From Lederbergia citrea (GTDB lineage: Bacteria > Bacillota > Bacilli > Bacillales > Bacillaceae_C): a DNA stretch of 64,000 bases. Where the stretch lies: positions 868,001 through 932,000 of the forward strand of contig NZ_JAGYPH010000002.1 of the NCBI RefSeq assembly GCF_018343525.1, written 5' to 3'. Of this stretch, positions 35,871 through 44,358 are shown piece after piece. The notes beneath the pieces are model-generated. The model was not told the DNA's origin and ran no database searches. It saw only the letters and a list, made by a program, of their open reading frames with translations. The first letter of the stretch is position 1; every line of letters begins with the position of its first letter. A program made the translations under genes and the position numbers.

Positions 35871-38150
35871 ATGGAGTTTGCAATTAAAATACCGGTTCGA
35901 CCATTGGTTGAATACGTTTTTAGAAGCGGGAGTATTCAATCCGGGTTTCGGACAGCTACTGCTTTGTCAGAAGGTACGAAGGCTCATCGGAAACTCCAGA
36001 AAAATTACGGAGAGAACGACGAAAGTGAAGTGTTTCTTCAAACCGAGTTGCTTTATGATAACCTCCGTTTTGTAATCGAGGGTCGATGTGATGGGTTGCT
36101 TCGAACTGGGGATGAAATCACGATCGATGAAATTAAATCGACATCGGGAAGCCTCAGCGACATCATGGAAGATACTTATCCTGTTCACTGGGCGCAGGCC
36201 AAGTGCTATGCCTTTATGTACGCTAAACAACACGAGCGCAGTCAAATGAATGTTCAACTGACCTATTTTCAGAAAGAGACAGAAGAAACAAAGAAATTTC
36301 TGAAGCCGTTCTCTTTTGGAGAGTTGGAAAAGTTTATGTATGACGTGCTCGAAAGTTACGCGCCGTTCGCTACATGGGCTAGAGAGCATGAAGTGGAAAG
36401 GAATAACTCTATTAAAGCACTCGATTTCCCCTATGAGAATTACCGAAAGGGTCAACGTCAGCTTGCGGCTTCCGTCTATAAAACCATTTTGGAAGAAAAG
36501 ACAATTTTTGCCTCTGCTCCGACTGGAATCGGAAAAACAATCTCAACTGTATTTCCATCCGTTAAGGCAATCGGAGAAGGGGTCATTGAAAAGCTTTTTT
36601 ATTTAACCGCCAGGACGACGACACGGCAAACAGCTGAAGAAGCCTTTCAGTTAATGGGTAAAAATGGTCTGAAAATGAAGTCAGTTACGATTACGGCGAA
36701 AGACAAGGTTTGTTTTACCGAAGAAAAAATTTGTAATAAGGAACACTGCCCATTTGCAGACGGCTATTATGACCGAATCAATGAAGCTATTCTTGATATT
36801 CTCTCGAATGAAACGGAAATGGGCCGAGAGATCATCGAGAAATATGCCAGAAAGCATATGGTCTGCCCTTTTGAATATTCGCTTGAGCTTGCGTACACGG
36901 CGGATGCTGTCATTTGTGATTATAATTATATTTTTGATCCACGCGTTTCCTTAAAGCGAATGTTTGATGACCAGAAAAAACAAACGGTTCTTCTCGTAGA
37001 TGAGGCCCATAATCTCGTTGATCGAGCAAGGGAGATGTTTTCTGCTAGCTTGCAGAAAGCGATGTTTCTCGACCTAAAGCGGGAATATAAAAATAAGAAC
37101 AGTAAAATATCGAAGGCAGCCAGTGCAGTAAATGATTATTTACTAGGCTTAAGGAAACAGGCAGGCCAGGAAAAATTCCTTGTTTTTCAAGAGGCGCTTG
37201 AGGAAATGGACACGCTGGCCGAACGCTTTATCTCTGAAGCAGAAATCGAACTGCTCAGGGAAAGCGATCAACATCTGCTTGATGCCTATTTTGCCGTTCT
37301 TGGCTGGACGCGAATGGCCAAGTTATATGATGAGCGGTTTGTCACTTATGTCGAAATATATCGTAATCAAGTTGAAATTAAAATGTTTTGCCTGGACCCC
37401 TCTTTGCTCGTTCAGCTAGCAGGAAAATCGTTTAAAGCGAGAGTATATTTTTCCGCAACTCTGTCTCCTATTGGTTATTTCAAAGATATGTTAGGTGGAA
37501 GTGAAAACGACTATGCTGTTTCCATCTCCTCACCGTTTGCAATTGAGCAAACCGATGTGTGGATTCAACCATTGTCGACAAGATTTCGTGACAGGGAAAA
37601 ATCAATTTTACCAATCGTCCATACGCTTCAAAAAGCTGTTAAAAATAGACGAGGGAATTATTTAATTTTTTTCCCATCATACCAGTACATGAATCGAGTG
37701 TATGAGGAATGGACAACCGAAGAAAATGGGATTAAAACTATCATTCAAGGTACCGGGATGACGGAAGTAGAACGTGAAGTATTTCTCGAACAATTCCAGC
37801 CTAATACGGAGGAATCCCTTATTGGCTTTGCAGTGCTTGGAGGGATTTTTTCCGAAGGAATCGATCTGAAAGGTGACCGGTTAAACGGTGTCATCATTGT
37901 TGGAGTCGGGTTGCCGCAAATTGGCAATGAACGTGATTTAATCAAAAAACACTTTTCCGAAAGCGGGAAAAATGGTTATGATTATGCCTATGTGTATCCT
38001 GGAATGAACAAAATTCTCCAGGCTGGTGGAAGACTGATTCGTTCTGAAACAGATACGGGAATAATTGTGTTGGTTGATGATCGTTTCTTGCAAGCTAAAT
38101 ATCAAAAGATGCTGCCGGTGGAGTGGAGGGACTATCAGATTTTATCATAA
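35871..38150 (+). CDS. Cas4-like nuclease fused to DinG/XPD helicase
   Basis: A 759-residue two-part protein. Residues 1-175 form a RecB/Cas4-like nuclease: Asp74, Glu87-x-Lys89 (IDEIKS) and the QxxxY motif Gln109/Tyr113 are all present. Residues 185-759 are an XPD/DinG superfamily 2 helicase. It has Walker A APTGIGKT (216-223), four cysteines for a 4Fe-4S cluster (Cys280, 287, 292, 331), DEAH at 376-379, and the C-terminal GIFSEGIDLKGDRL and QAGGRLIRSETD motifs. It should unwind DNA 5' to 3' and cut single strands, probably in repair. No CRISPR genes nearby. GGTGAGGAG abuts the ATG, a short spacing. Confidence 0.9.
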   Translation: MEFAIKIPVRPLVEYVFRSGSIQSGFRTATALSEGTKAHRKLQKNYGENDESEVFLQTELLYDNLRFVIEGRCDGLLRTGDEITIDEIKSTSGSLSDIMEDTYPVHWAQAKCYAFMYAKQHERSQMNVQLTYFQKETEETKKFLKPFSFGELEKFMYDVLESYAPFATWAREHEVERNNSIKALDFPYENYRKGQRQLAASVYKTILEEKTIFASAPTGIGKTISTVFPSVKAIGEGVIEKLFYLTARTTTRQTAEEAFQLMGKNGLKMKSVTITAKDKVCFTEEKICNKEHCPFADGYYDRINEAILDILSNETEMGREIIEKYARKHMVCPFEYSLELAYTADAVICDYNYIFDPRVSLKRMFDDQKKQTVLLVDEAHNLVDRAREMFSASLQKAMFLDLKREYKNKNSKISKAASAVNDYLLGLRKQAGQEKFLVFQEALEEMDTLAERFISEAEIELLRESDQHLLDAYFAVLGWTRMAKLYDERFVTYVEIYRNQVEIKMFCLDPSLLVQLAGKSFKARVYFSATLSPIGYFKDMLGGSENDYAVSISSPFAIEQTDVWIQPLSTRFRDREKSILPIVHTLQKAVKNRRGNYLIFFPSYQYMNRVYEEWTTEENGIKTIIQGTGMTEVEREVFLEQFQPNTEESLIGFAVLGGIFSEGIDLKGDRLNGVIIVGVGLPQIGNERDLIKKHFSESGKNGYDYAYVYPGMNKILQAGGRLIRSETDTGIIVLVDDRFLQAKYQKMLPVEWRDYQILS

Positions 38151-38171
38151 ATTTGATAGTCCGTTTTTTTA
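38129..38171 (+). terminator. Terminator overlapping the helicase 3' end
   Basis: GGACTATCA...TGATAGTCC with seven T after. The left arm lies inside the coding region. Confidence 0.75.
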
Positions 38172-38272
38172 GTTATATGCGAATTAATTCCCTTATTGCA
38201 ATCATTTTCAATGAAGTGTATGATATAACTAAATTCTTTATTGAGAACGATTTGGGAAATAGGGGGATGTAT

Positions 38273-38446
38273 GTGGACATTAAAACAGTGGGCCATTTTC
38301 AACAAACTCTGCTTCAACAACGAAATGTACCAGAAGAAAACGAAAAGGTAATTCGTTATAATGAAAAAGAATTAGAAGAATTCCTTCGAACGTTAGAAAG
38401 AATTGAGACGAAATTAGATGTTTTGCTTATGCAAAGGGGTAAATAG
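38273..38446 (+). CDS. Small coiled-coil protein
   Basis: A 57-residue charged protein. The C-terminal half is a strong amphipathic helix (EKELEEFLRTLERIETKLDV). GTG start at 38273, six bases after AGGGGG; longer frames upstream overlap the terminator region. Followed by a terminator. Family not recognised. Confidence 0.45.
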   Translation: MDIKTVGHFQQTLLQQRNVPEENEKVIRYNEKELEEFLRTLERIETKLDVLLMQRGK

Positions 38447-38488
38447 TAAAAGGGTGGTATGTACTTGCAATTTTTGGCATCTCCTATT

Positions 38489-38532
38489 AACTGGTCAAAA
38501 ATGGTTTTATCACATTTTTGGTCAGTTTTTTG
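38489..38532 (+). terminator. Rho-independent terminator
   Basis: AACTGGTCAAAAATG pairs with CATTTTTGGTCAGTT (two wobbles in RNA) followed by TTTT. Confidence 0.65.
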
Positions 38533-38662
38533 TTTATGATAATGCGTATGATCGTTAATTCCCGGCATTTATATAACTTTCACATTCTCACAAAAATGCA
38601 GGGTCTTGCACGTTCAATGTAGAACTATTAACAAGGGTCTTTAATATGTGATTTGAAAGGAG

Positions 38663-39457
38663 TTGCCCTTAGATTTGACTTCTCTAAAAGGCAAATTAGC
38701 TCTAGTAACTGGTGTTAGCAGAACAAAAGGAATAGGTGCAGCCATTTGTAGAAAGTTAGCCGCGAATGGAGTTAATATTATTTTTACTTATTGGACTGAT
38801 TACGATGAAGAAATGCCATGGGGGATGCATAAAGATGAACCTTCCATTATTCAAGAAGAGCTCAACTCGTTAGGCATAAACTGCGCTAAAATTGAACTCG
38901 ATTTAAAAGATGTTTCTTCGATAAAAAGGGTTTTTGATTTTTCGATAGAACAATTCAATGCTTACCCCGATATACTAGTTAACAACGCAGCCTTTTCCGT
39001 TAATGACAATATAAATACGATAACGAAAGATAATCTTGATCACCACTACTATGTTAATGTCAGGGCGACCACATTATTATGTGCGGAGTTTGTAAACCGC
39101 TTTTCAAAAGATAGTGGAAGAATTATTAATATCACAACTGGGTGGTCCCTTGGCCAAATGCCTGAGGAACTCTCGTATGTATTAACGAAATCATCCGTAG
39201 AAACGCTGACATACACATTATCTTCCACATTGGCCGAAAAGGGTATAACGATCAATGCAGTTAATCCGGGACCTACGGATTCTGGGTGGATGAACGATAA
39301 AATAAAAAAAGATCTATTAACTAGATTTCCTGCAGGTAGATTAGGTCAACCAGAAGATGTGGCTAAACTTATTTTATTTTTAGTTAGTGAAGAAGCCCAA
39401 TGGATTACTGGGCAGTTAATTCACTCTGAAGGTGGCTTTAGAAATGCCGATGACTGA
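38663..39457 (+). CDS. SDR-family oxidoreductase
   Basis: A short-chain dehydrogenase of about 264 residues. The cofactor loop is variant, TGVSRTKGIG; NNAA replaces NNAG; the active-site pair is Tyr-x-x-x-Lys in SYVLTKSS, with an upstream Thr/Ser in NITTGWS. C-terminal QWITGQLIHSEGGF is the usual SDR end. Start is uncertain: TTG 38663 abuts AAAGGAG, while TTG 38675 has a 12-base spacing. Substrate unknown; close to Bacillus SDRs annotated as 3-ketoacyl-ACP reductase-like. Confidence 0.82.
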   Translation: MPLDLTSLKGKLALVTGVSRTKGIGAAICRKLAANGVNIIFTYWTDYDEEMPWGMHKDEPSIIQEELNSLGINCAKIELDLKDVSSIKRVFDFSIEQFNAYPDILVNNAAFSVNDNINTITKDNLDHHYYVNVRATTLLCAEFVNRFSKDSGRIINITTGWSLGQMPEELSYVLTKSSVETLTYTLSSTLAEKGITINAVNPGPTDSGWMNDKIKKDLLTRFPAGRLGQPEDVAKLILFLVSEEAQWITGQLIHSEGGFRNADD

Positions 39458-39508
39458 ATCTTTTTCTCCGATTAAGCGTAAGCTTTTGTATGAGAGGGTG
39501 ATGGGGAA

Positions 39509-40225
39509 ATGACAGACTATAATATGAAAGTATATGACGAGCTGCAAGTGTGGAAGAGAAAAATGATTAAGCGGTCGAGCTTAATTAAACAAATATCGAA
39601 AAAAGCACAGAAGAAAGTAAATGGCCTCATTCCAGAGAAAGTCCATAAAGTGATGACCGAAGGCATTAAAAATATGATCAAGGCAACGCTTGTTGGATCA
39701 AATTTGACGACGAAAAAGCAGCTAGTTTCTGACATGAGTCTTTATGAACGGGATGAGCTTCTGAAGGAGAAACTATCAACCTTTCGGAAAACAGCAGTGA
39801 TTGAAGGGGCCGGGACTGGTGCCGGCGGGATTTTGCTCGGTCTTGCCGATTTTCCGTTACTTTTATCGATAAAAATGAAGTTTTTATTTGAAGCTGCCGC
39901 TATTTATGGATTTGATACGGATGAATATGAAGAGCGCTTGTTCATTCTTCATGTGTTTCAGCTTGCCTTTTCAAGTGACGATAAACGAAAGGAAACCTTT
40001 CGTATTATCGAAAATTGGGAAGAAGAGAAGAAGCGGCTTACAGATATGGACTGGCGGACGTTTCAGCAGGAATATCGCGACTATATTGATTTGGTAAAAA
40101 TATTACAATTGATTCCTGGTGTTGGGGCAGTTGTCGGAGCGTATGCAAACTATAATCTACTTGATCATCTAGGTGAAACGGCGATGAATACATATCGAAT
40201 GCGATTATTAAAAGATAATGATTGA
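39509..40225 (+). CDS. EcsC-family protein
   Basis: A 238-residue protein with the EcsC core: an N-terminal basic helix (WKRKMIKRSSLIKQI), a glycine-rich hydrophobic stretch (EGAGTGAGGILLGLADFPLLL) and a C-terminal LIPGVGAVVGAYAN segment. EcsC in B. subtilis is linked to the EcsAB transporter and protein secretion, but most family members are uncharacterised. GAGAGGGTG precedes the ATG. Confidence 0.82.
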   Translation: MTDYNMKVYDELQVWKRKMIKRSSLIKQISKKAQKKVNGLIPEKVHKVMTEGIKNMIKATLVGSNLTTKKQLVSDMSLYERDELLKEKLSTFRKTAVIEGAGTGAGGILLGLADFPLLLSIKMKFLFEAAAIYGFDTDEYEERLFILHVFQLAFSSDDKRKETFRIIENWEEEKKRLTDMDWRTFQQEYRDYIDLVKILQLIPGVGAVVGAYANYNLLDHLGETAMNTYRMRLLKDND

Positions 40226-40230
40226 TGTAA

Positions 40231-40263
40231 GGAAGGTCCTACTTTAGGTGCCTTCTTTTTTGT
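40231..40263 (+). terminator. Rho-independent terminator
   Basis: GGAAGG...CCTTC stem with extended TCCTA/TAGG pairing and seven T. Confidence 0.65.
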
Positions 40264-40309
40264 TAATTTAAGTAGCTGAAAATGGCGCCAATTTTAACAT
40301 CAATTGACC

Positions 40310-40560
40310 TAAAGAGAAAATGTGAACCCTTTAACAGCAAATCGAATCGTAGTCCATTTACCGAAAAAAAAAAATGGTCGTCTTATGGTAAATCGAATAG
40401 CGTTCCATTGACCGAAAGAGGAAACAAAATACTCACACGGTAAGTCGAATAGCGTTCCATTGACCAAAAGAGGAAACAAAACGCTCACACGGTAAATCGA
40501 GTAGCGTTCCATTGACCGTAAAAGAAAACAAAATGCTCATACTGTAAATCGAATAGCATG
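40310..40560. repeat. 52-bp tandem repeat array (4-5 units)
   Basis: GTAAATCGAATAGCGTTCC or close variants start at 40388, 40440, 40492 and 40544, exactly 52 bp apart; a degenerate unit precedes at about 40334. Sequence is unrelated to the 52-bp array at 14.8 kb. It lies between the EcsC gene and the bdbD-like gene, both plus strand. Confidence 0.9.
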
Positions 40561-40692
40561 CATTCCATTTCCATTCAATACATCTGCAATATCATTTAAA
40601 GTTTTGTACTTCAAATCCGAACCTAGTACTATTTTAGGGCATCTTCCTTTTAGCATTTTCAACAAAAATTCATTTTTTCCGTGCGTTTTGTA
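40537..40692 (-). pseudogene. Remnant of a small protein next to the repeat
   Basis: A 51-codon open stretch on the minus strand reads HGKNEFLLKMLKGRCPKIV and then GSDLKYKTLNDIADVLNGNG, which looks like a conserved small protein, but there is no start codon or ribosome site before it. Its 3' end runs into the last unit of the 52-bp array. Family not identified. Confidence 0.35.
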
Positions 40693-40792
40693 TTATTATT
40701 AACTCTTTTCAATGCTATGATAAGTAGGAGATGTGGACTCTAGTATGGTTAAACTACATAAAAATAATAACGTATGTAAAATGAGGTGCAAA

Positions 40793-41458
40793 ATGAATAA
40801 TAAAAAAATCGTCATCTTTACTTTGGTTATTTTCGCAGCGATTGTTGCGTTAGTAATGGTATTAAATAAAGGTGATAAAACTACTCAGGAAACCGTAACC
40901 GTGAATCATCCGTCAATTGAAAATCAACCTACAATGGGGGATTCGAATGCTGCTGTTTCAATCATCGAATTTGGTGATTACAAATGCCCTTCCTGTAAAG
41001 CATGGGGAGAGAAAATATTTCCACAGCTAGAAAAAGATTTTATCGAAAAAGGTAAAGCTCAATTTTCGTTTATTAATGTACTTTTTCACGGACAAGAATC
41101 AATGCTAGCTTCACTAGCTTCAGAATCTGTATATAAACAAGATCCTGAATCATTTTGGGATTTCCACAATGCAGTTTTTGCTGCACAGCCTGCTTCTCAA
41201 AATCATGATGAACAATGGGTAACGACAGAAAAATTAGTGGAAATTGCGAAAACGCATGCGCCAGATGTTGATTTGAAACAATTAGAAGAAGATATTAACA
41301 CTGGAGGAACAATCGAAGAGGTAAAGATTGACGATCAATTAGTAAAGGACACAAATGTCCAGTTTACGCCAACCATTGTCATCAATGGAGTTATGGTGGA
41401 AGATCCTTTTGACTATGAAGCAATTGTATCTATTATTGATAAAGGTTTGGAAAAGTAA
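40793..41458 (+). CDS. bdbD: DsbA-like thiol-disulfide oxidoreductase (BdbD type)
   Basis: A 221-residue membrane-anchored thioredoxin-fold protein. An N-terminal helix (residues 6-24) anchors it outside the membrane; the active site is Cys65-Pro-Ser-Cys68 in GDYKCPSC; the cis-Pro loop is VQFTPTIVIN. It introduces disulfides into exported proteins and is reoxidised by BdbC, encoded 1 bp downstream. ATG 40793 follows GAGGTG. Confidence 0.88.
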   Translation: MNNKKIVIFTLVIFAAIVALVMVLNKGDKTTQETVTVNHPSIENQPTMGDSNAAVSIIEFGDYKCPSCKAWGEKIFPQLEKDFIEKGKAQFSFINVLFHGQESMLASLASESVYKQDPESFWDFHNAVFAAQPASQNHDEQWVTTEKLVEIAKTHAPDVDLKQLEEDINTGGTIEEVKIDDQLVKDTNVQFTPTIVINGVMVEDPFDYEAIVSIIDKGLEK

Positions 41459-41459
41459 A

Positions 41460-41891
41460 ATGGGCGAATCTAAAACAAGCACTCCTAATTATCTTTTATA
41501 CTTCGCCTGGGTGGTTTCTGTTATCGCTACTTTAGGGAGTTTATATTTCAGCGAAATTAAAGGATATGTCCCATGCGAATTATGCTGGTACCAACGAATC
41601 TTTATGTATCCACTAGCAATTATTCTTGGAATTGCAGCCTTTGAAAATGATACAAAACTAAAAAAATATGTATTGCCTTTATCCGTTTTTGGAGGCCTTA
41701 TTTCGTTATATCACTACTTAGTACAAAAAGTACCGAGCTTTGCGAGTATAAAGCCTTGTGTACAGGGCGTTCCATGCAATGTCCAGTATATTAATTGGCT
41801 TGGGTTCATCACTATTCCGTTTTTAGCTTTAACTGCTTTTACAATCATTAGCATATTAATGATTGTGATGTTTATGAAAAAAAGTAAATAA
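41460..41891 (+). CDS. bdbC: Disulfide formation protein (BdbC/DsbB-like)
   Basis: A 143-residue four-helix membrane protein. The quinone-side pair is CELC (in VPCELCWYQR); the second pair is PCVQGVPC. It passes electrons from BdbD to quinone. Starts one base after the bdbD stop, so the two are translationally coupled. Confidence 0.92.
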   Translation: MGESKTSTPNYLLYFAWVVSVIATLGSLYFSEIKGYVPCELCWYQRIFMYPLAIILGIAAFENDTKLKKYVLPLSVFGGLISLYHYLVQKVPSFASIKPCVQGVPCNVQYINWLGFITIPFLALTAFTIISILMIVMFMKKSK

Positions 41892-41980
41892 TCCATCACG
41901 TACCTTCAATTGATATTTTCGTTAGGACTGGGAACAATATCATTGTTTTTTAAAGTCGAATATTATGGAGGAAAATACTA

Positions 41981-42139
41981 ATGGATAAAAACGGTAAAGG
42001 TAAAAGTCGCTTATCTAATGAAGAATCCGAGAAAGTAATAACATATCAAGAACTAACTGACGAAATAACCGGCTCACAAAATTTAAAAGAGATGCAACCA
42101 ACTCCACAACCTAAGGATTACGATGAAATTGAATATTAA
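41981..42139 (+). CDS. Small acidic hypothetical protein
   Basis: A 52-residue hydrophilic protein, beginning MDKNGKGKSRLSNEESEKV and ending KDYDEIEY. TGGAGG lies nine bases before the ATG and a terminator follows, so it is likely real. Function unknown. Confidence 0.55.
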   Translation: MDKNGKGKSRLSNEESEKVITYQELTDEITGSQNLKEMQPTPQPKDYDEIEY

Positions 42140-42160
42140 TATGCATCAACGGAAAGTTAA

Positions 42161-42201
42161 AGGCCGATTTCTCCATATTGTGGTGAAATCGGCCGAGTTT
42201 T
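42161..42201 (+). terminator. Rho-independent terminator
   Basis: GGCCGATTTC...GAAATCGGCC stem followed by GAGTTTT. Shared by the convergent small gene. Confidence 0.75.
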
Positions 42202-42325
42202 ATGGATCTTGAATATCAGTTACTTTCGTTTGAGTAAAGAAAAATACAAACACAGCTAAAGAAGCGGCAACAATAAAAATGGTTCCTTTTGGTGGTTTGA
42301 TTTGTGGAAGATCTGTTAAAGCCAT
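42200..42325 (-). CDS. 41-residue single-helix membrane peptide
   Basis: Begins MALTDLPQIKPPKGTIFIV and has one transmembrane helix, then a short hydrophilic tail (TKVTDIQDP). AAAGGAGG precedes the ATG by 11 bases. It starts 26 bp behind the duplicated hydrophobic protein on the same strand, so the two are probably one operon. Unknown. Confidence 0.55.
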   Translation of the reverse strand: MALTDLPQIKPPKGTIFIVAASLAVFVFFFTQTKVTDIQDP

Positions 42326-42350
42326 CTAGATCCAACCTCCTTTATTTTTA

Positions 42351-42752
42351 TCAGAGGCAAAAATTACCGAAGTGTCTAAAAAAATGTTCTTTCATACGTA
42401 AGTCTACTTCCGTTTTTGGAAGTCCAAATATGGGGCCACTAACGACTACAGCAGCTCTTCCCGATGAAAATATGGTACTTCTAATACTTATTTGACCGAT
42501 AATCAGCAATATCGCAATAATGATATCCACTATGTCGATAACCAAGTTACCTACTCTAGAACCTGATTTTCCTTCAATGTGATAACCACCTGTTATTGGA
42601 CCAGATAAAGGTATAGCAATACCTCCAGCTTCAAAAAATACCCCGTCCATAGAAAGTTGTCCCGTCAATAACAAAGCTGCAGTGACAATATTGATATCCC
42701 AATATAGAGCTTGAACAGTTTTTTGATCTTGTTCTTCCTCAATATTCTTCAA
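42351..42752 (-). CDS. Hydrophobic protein with an internal duplication
   Basis: A 133-residue protein whose two halves match: LLLTGQLSMDGVFFEAGG...SGPITGG and LLIIGQISIRSTIFSSGR...SGPIFGL. Each half is a hydrophobic segment followed by a beta-like, glycine-bounded segment. TTG 42752 is preferred (GGAAGG eight bases upstream); GTG and ATG codons lie nearer the site. Function unknown. Confidence 0.55.
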   Translation of the reverse strand: MKNIEEEQDQKTVQALYWDINIVTAALLLTGQLSMDGVFFEAGGIAIPLSGPITGGYHIEGKSGSRVGNLVIDIVDIIIAILLIIGQISIRSTIFSSGRAAVVVSGPIFGLPKTEVDLRMKEHFFRHFGNFCL

Positions 42753-42864
42753 TACCATCACCTTCCCAGATATAATATTCGCAGTTTTTAAATCATGTGA
42801 AGGTTAGACAGCAATTTCCACTCGTAAAACGGGGGCGAGCGAGTCTGGTCAAACGTTGGCACAG

Positions 42865-42893
42865 AAAAAGGTGAATTCCACTGAATTCACCTT
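42865..42893 (-). terminator. Terminator (minus strand)
   Basis: GGTGAATTC-AGTG-GAATTCACC followed by TTTTT on the minus strand. Closes the gene that ends at 42906. Confidence 0.75.
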
Positions 42894-42905
42894 AATAACT
42901 ACCCT

Positions 42906-43136
42906 TTAACGTTCTTCCCTGTTTTCTTCCCGACGTTCTTCTCTTCTCTCTTCCTCAGATTCTCTTCGATCTTCAGCTGGTCTTCCCCACAGGAATCCCC
43001 ATGGATCTCTCCTTGGCTCTTCATTTTCCGGTCTATGATGGTGTTCACGTTCATGTTCATTAATTACTTTTACATTTTTTGCATGGATGACTAGGTTTTC
43101 AACATGAATCACTTTAGGTTTTTTTTGATCGGACAT
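42906..43136 (-). CDS. Highly charged small protein
   Basis: A 76-residue protein. The N-half has a strand-like segment (KVIHVENLVIHAKNVKVI); a His cluster (EREHHHRPEN) follows; the C-terminus is almost wholly Arg and Glu. GAGGAGGG precedes the ATG at 43136. The composition suggests a disordered, possibly spore-associated protein; function unknown. Confidence 0.55.
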   Translation of the reverse strand: MSDQKKPKVIHVENLVIHAKNVKVINEHEREHHHRPENEEPRRDPWGFLWGRPAEDRRESEEERREERREENREER

Positions 43137-43250
43137 TTCTACCCTCCTCACGGTAACAATAAAATAATTCGTTTTATTCTATTCAATTAGGATAATTGTG
43201 TATAGGCGAAGGAAGTGAAACTTAAACAAATCCCCGGATAAAACGAATGC

Positions 43251-43289
43251 AAAAAAACAAGGATGAAAATGTAAAGCTATCATCCTTGT
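43251..43289 (-). terminator. Hairpin with minus-strand T-run
   Basis: ACAAGGATGA...TCATCCTTGT; on the minus strand seven T follow. Second barrier behind the ferredoxin gene. Confidence 0.55.
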
Positions 43290-43339
43290 CCAGATTATCG
43301 ATAACGGGTATATTTCTCGGCAATATTTCATTCATTGAT

Positions 43340-43480
43340 GGTCTCTGCTAACCCGCCTGTTGATTTCCGCTCCGGGCACTCGCCCCGCGGAAAGCGAGCG
43401 GTAAGCTTCGGAAAACCTGCCCTATCCAATTTAAAAAGACTGTAAACAACTCGTTTTTTCCGAGTTTGTCTACAGTCAAT
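43340..43480 (-). repeat. GC-rich dispersed repeat with terminator hairpin (copy 1)
   Basis: Read on the minus strand: a hairpin GACTGTAGACAAACTCG / CGAGTTGTTTACAGTC with T's, then GGTTTTCCGAAGCTTACCGC and TCGCTTTCCGCGG, then a GC-rich tail. The same order and a stretch of more than 30 identical bases occur at 62.9 kb. The hairpin serves as terminator for the ferredoxin gene. Confidence 0.8.
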
Positions 43481-43499
43481 TTTAGAGGCTAATTTGAAT

Positions 43500-43742
43500 T
43501 TATTCAGCAGCACCAAAAAATTCACGAGCTTTCTGTAAATACAATTCGTCCTCTGGTAACATATCTTCCTCGTGTAAAATCGCATCAACAGGACAAACCG
43601 CCTGACAGGCTCCACAATCGATGCAAATATCGGGATCAATGAAATATTGATCTTTTCCTTCAGCTATGCAATCTACAGGGCAGACGTCGACACATTCGCC
43701 GAACTTTTCACCTAAACATGGTGCGGTAATAACGTAAGCCAT
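43500..43742 (-). CDS. Ferredoxin (bacterial, 7-8 Fe type)
   Basis: An 80-residue ferredoxin. Cysteine clusters are CLGEKFGECVDVCPVDC and CIDCGACQAVCPVDA; the first carries the longer spacing of [3Fe-4S]/[4Fe-4S] ferredoxins. An electron carrier in the cytoplasm. AAAGGTGG precedes the ATG. Confidence 0.93.
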   Translation of the reverse strand: MAYVITAPCLGEKFGECVDVCPVDCIAEGKDQYFIDPDICIDCGACQAVCPVDAILHEEDMLPEDELYLQKAREFFGAAE

Positions 43743-43915
43743 TAAAAAACCACCTTTAATTTTAAAGTGTATATGAATTAAATAATCGCAAAATAGGCAA
43801 TATTGTTTTTTGGGCGATTCACACTTAATATATCAAAATCACTATCTATTTTCAATGGCGCTTAAAGGTGTCAATGTCTCTTATCTAAAATATTACTTTA
43901 CTCATGATATATGCC

Positions 43916-43980
43916 TTGACAGTTTTTTGGGGTTTGCATACACTAAAACCCATACATGAATATATGTTCATATATGAATA
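43916..43980 (+). promoter_or_regulatory. Promoter and CzrA-type operator
   Basis: TTGACA (43916) and TACACT are spaced 17 bp. Directly downstream, TGAATATATGTTCA (43957-43970) is a perfect TGAA-N6-TTCA dyad, overlapping a second one (TTCATATATGAA). This matches operators of CzrA/NmtR-type zinc sensors. Confidence 0.65.
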
Positions 43981-43996
43981 TCGGGAGTGAAATGAT

Positions 43997-44329
43997 ATGG
44001 AAAAAAGTCAATCTAGAGGTATAAAGCTTAAAGAGGCTGAAGACCTCGACGAAGAAACGCTCTTTATTGTTTCCCAAACCTTTAAGGCATTATCAGAGCC
44101 GACGCGGATCCGAATTCTGCATTTGCTTTCAGACCGAGAATGTTCAGTGAATGAAATTGCCGAAAAACTGTCCCTATTGCAGTCAACCGTTTCACATCAG
44201 CTGCGCTTTTTGAAAAATTTGCGGCTCGTAAAATATCGGCGGGAAGGGACCACCCTTTACTATTCTCACGATGACGATCATGTCATGAACGTGCTTGAAC
44301 ATACAATCGATCACGCAAGGCACCACTAA
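43997..44329 (+). CDS. ArsR/CzrA-type zinc-responsive repressor
   Basis: A 110-residue winged-helix repressor. It lacks the CVC arsenic site but carries the alpha-5 motif D-x-H-x10-H-x2-H (Asp93, His95, His106, His109), which in CzrA binds Zn(II)/Co(II). Recognition helix: [13 protein letters not shown]. Presumed to repress itself and the ATPase gene 29 bp downstream. Confidence 0.88.
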   Translation: MEKSQSRGIKLKEAEDLDEETLFIVSQTFKALSEPTRIRILHLLSDRECSVNEIAEKLSLLQSTVSHQLRFLKNLRLVKYRREGTTLYYSHDDDHVMNVLEHTIDHARHH

Positions 44330-44358
44330 CTGTCCCTATAAGTTAAGGAGGAATCCAA

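Noticed and set aside
35871-36400. Cas4-like domain as a hint of CRISPR
   Set aside because: No repeat-spacer array and no other cas gene within the window; the domain belongs to a DinG-type helicase.
38123-38272. N-terminal extension of the small coiled-coil gene
   Set aside because: It would overlap the helicase terminator; the internal GTG has the better ribosome site.
42304-42495. Plus-strand frame over the duplicated hydrophobic gene
   Set aside because: No ribosome site; overlaps two supported minus-strand genes.
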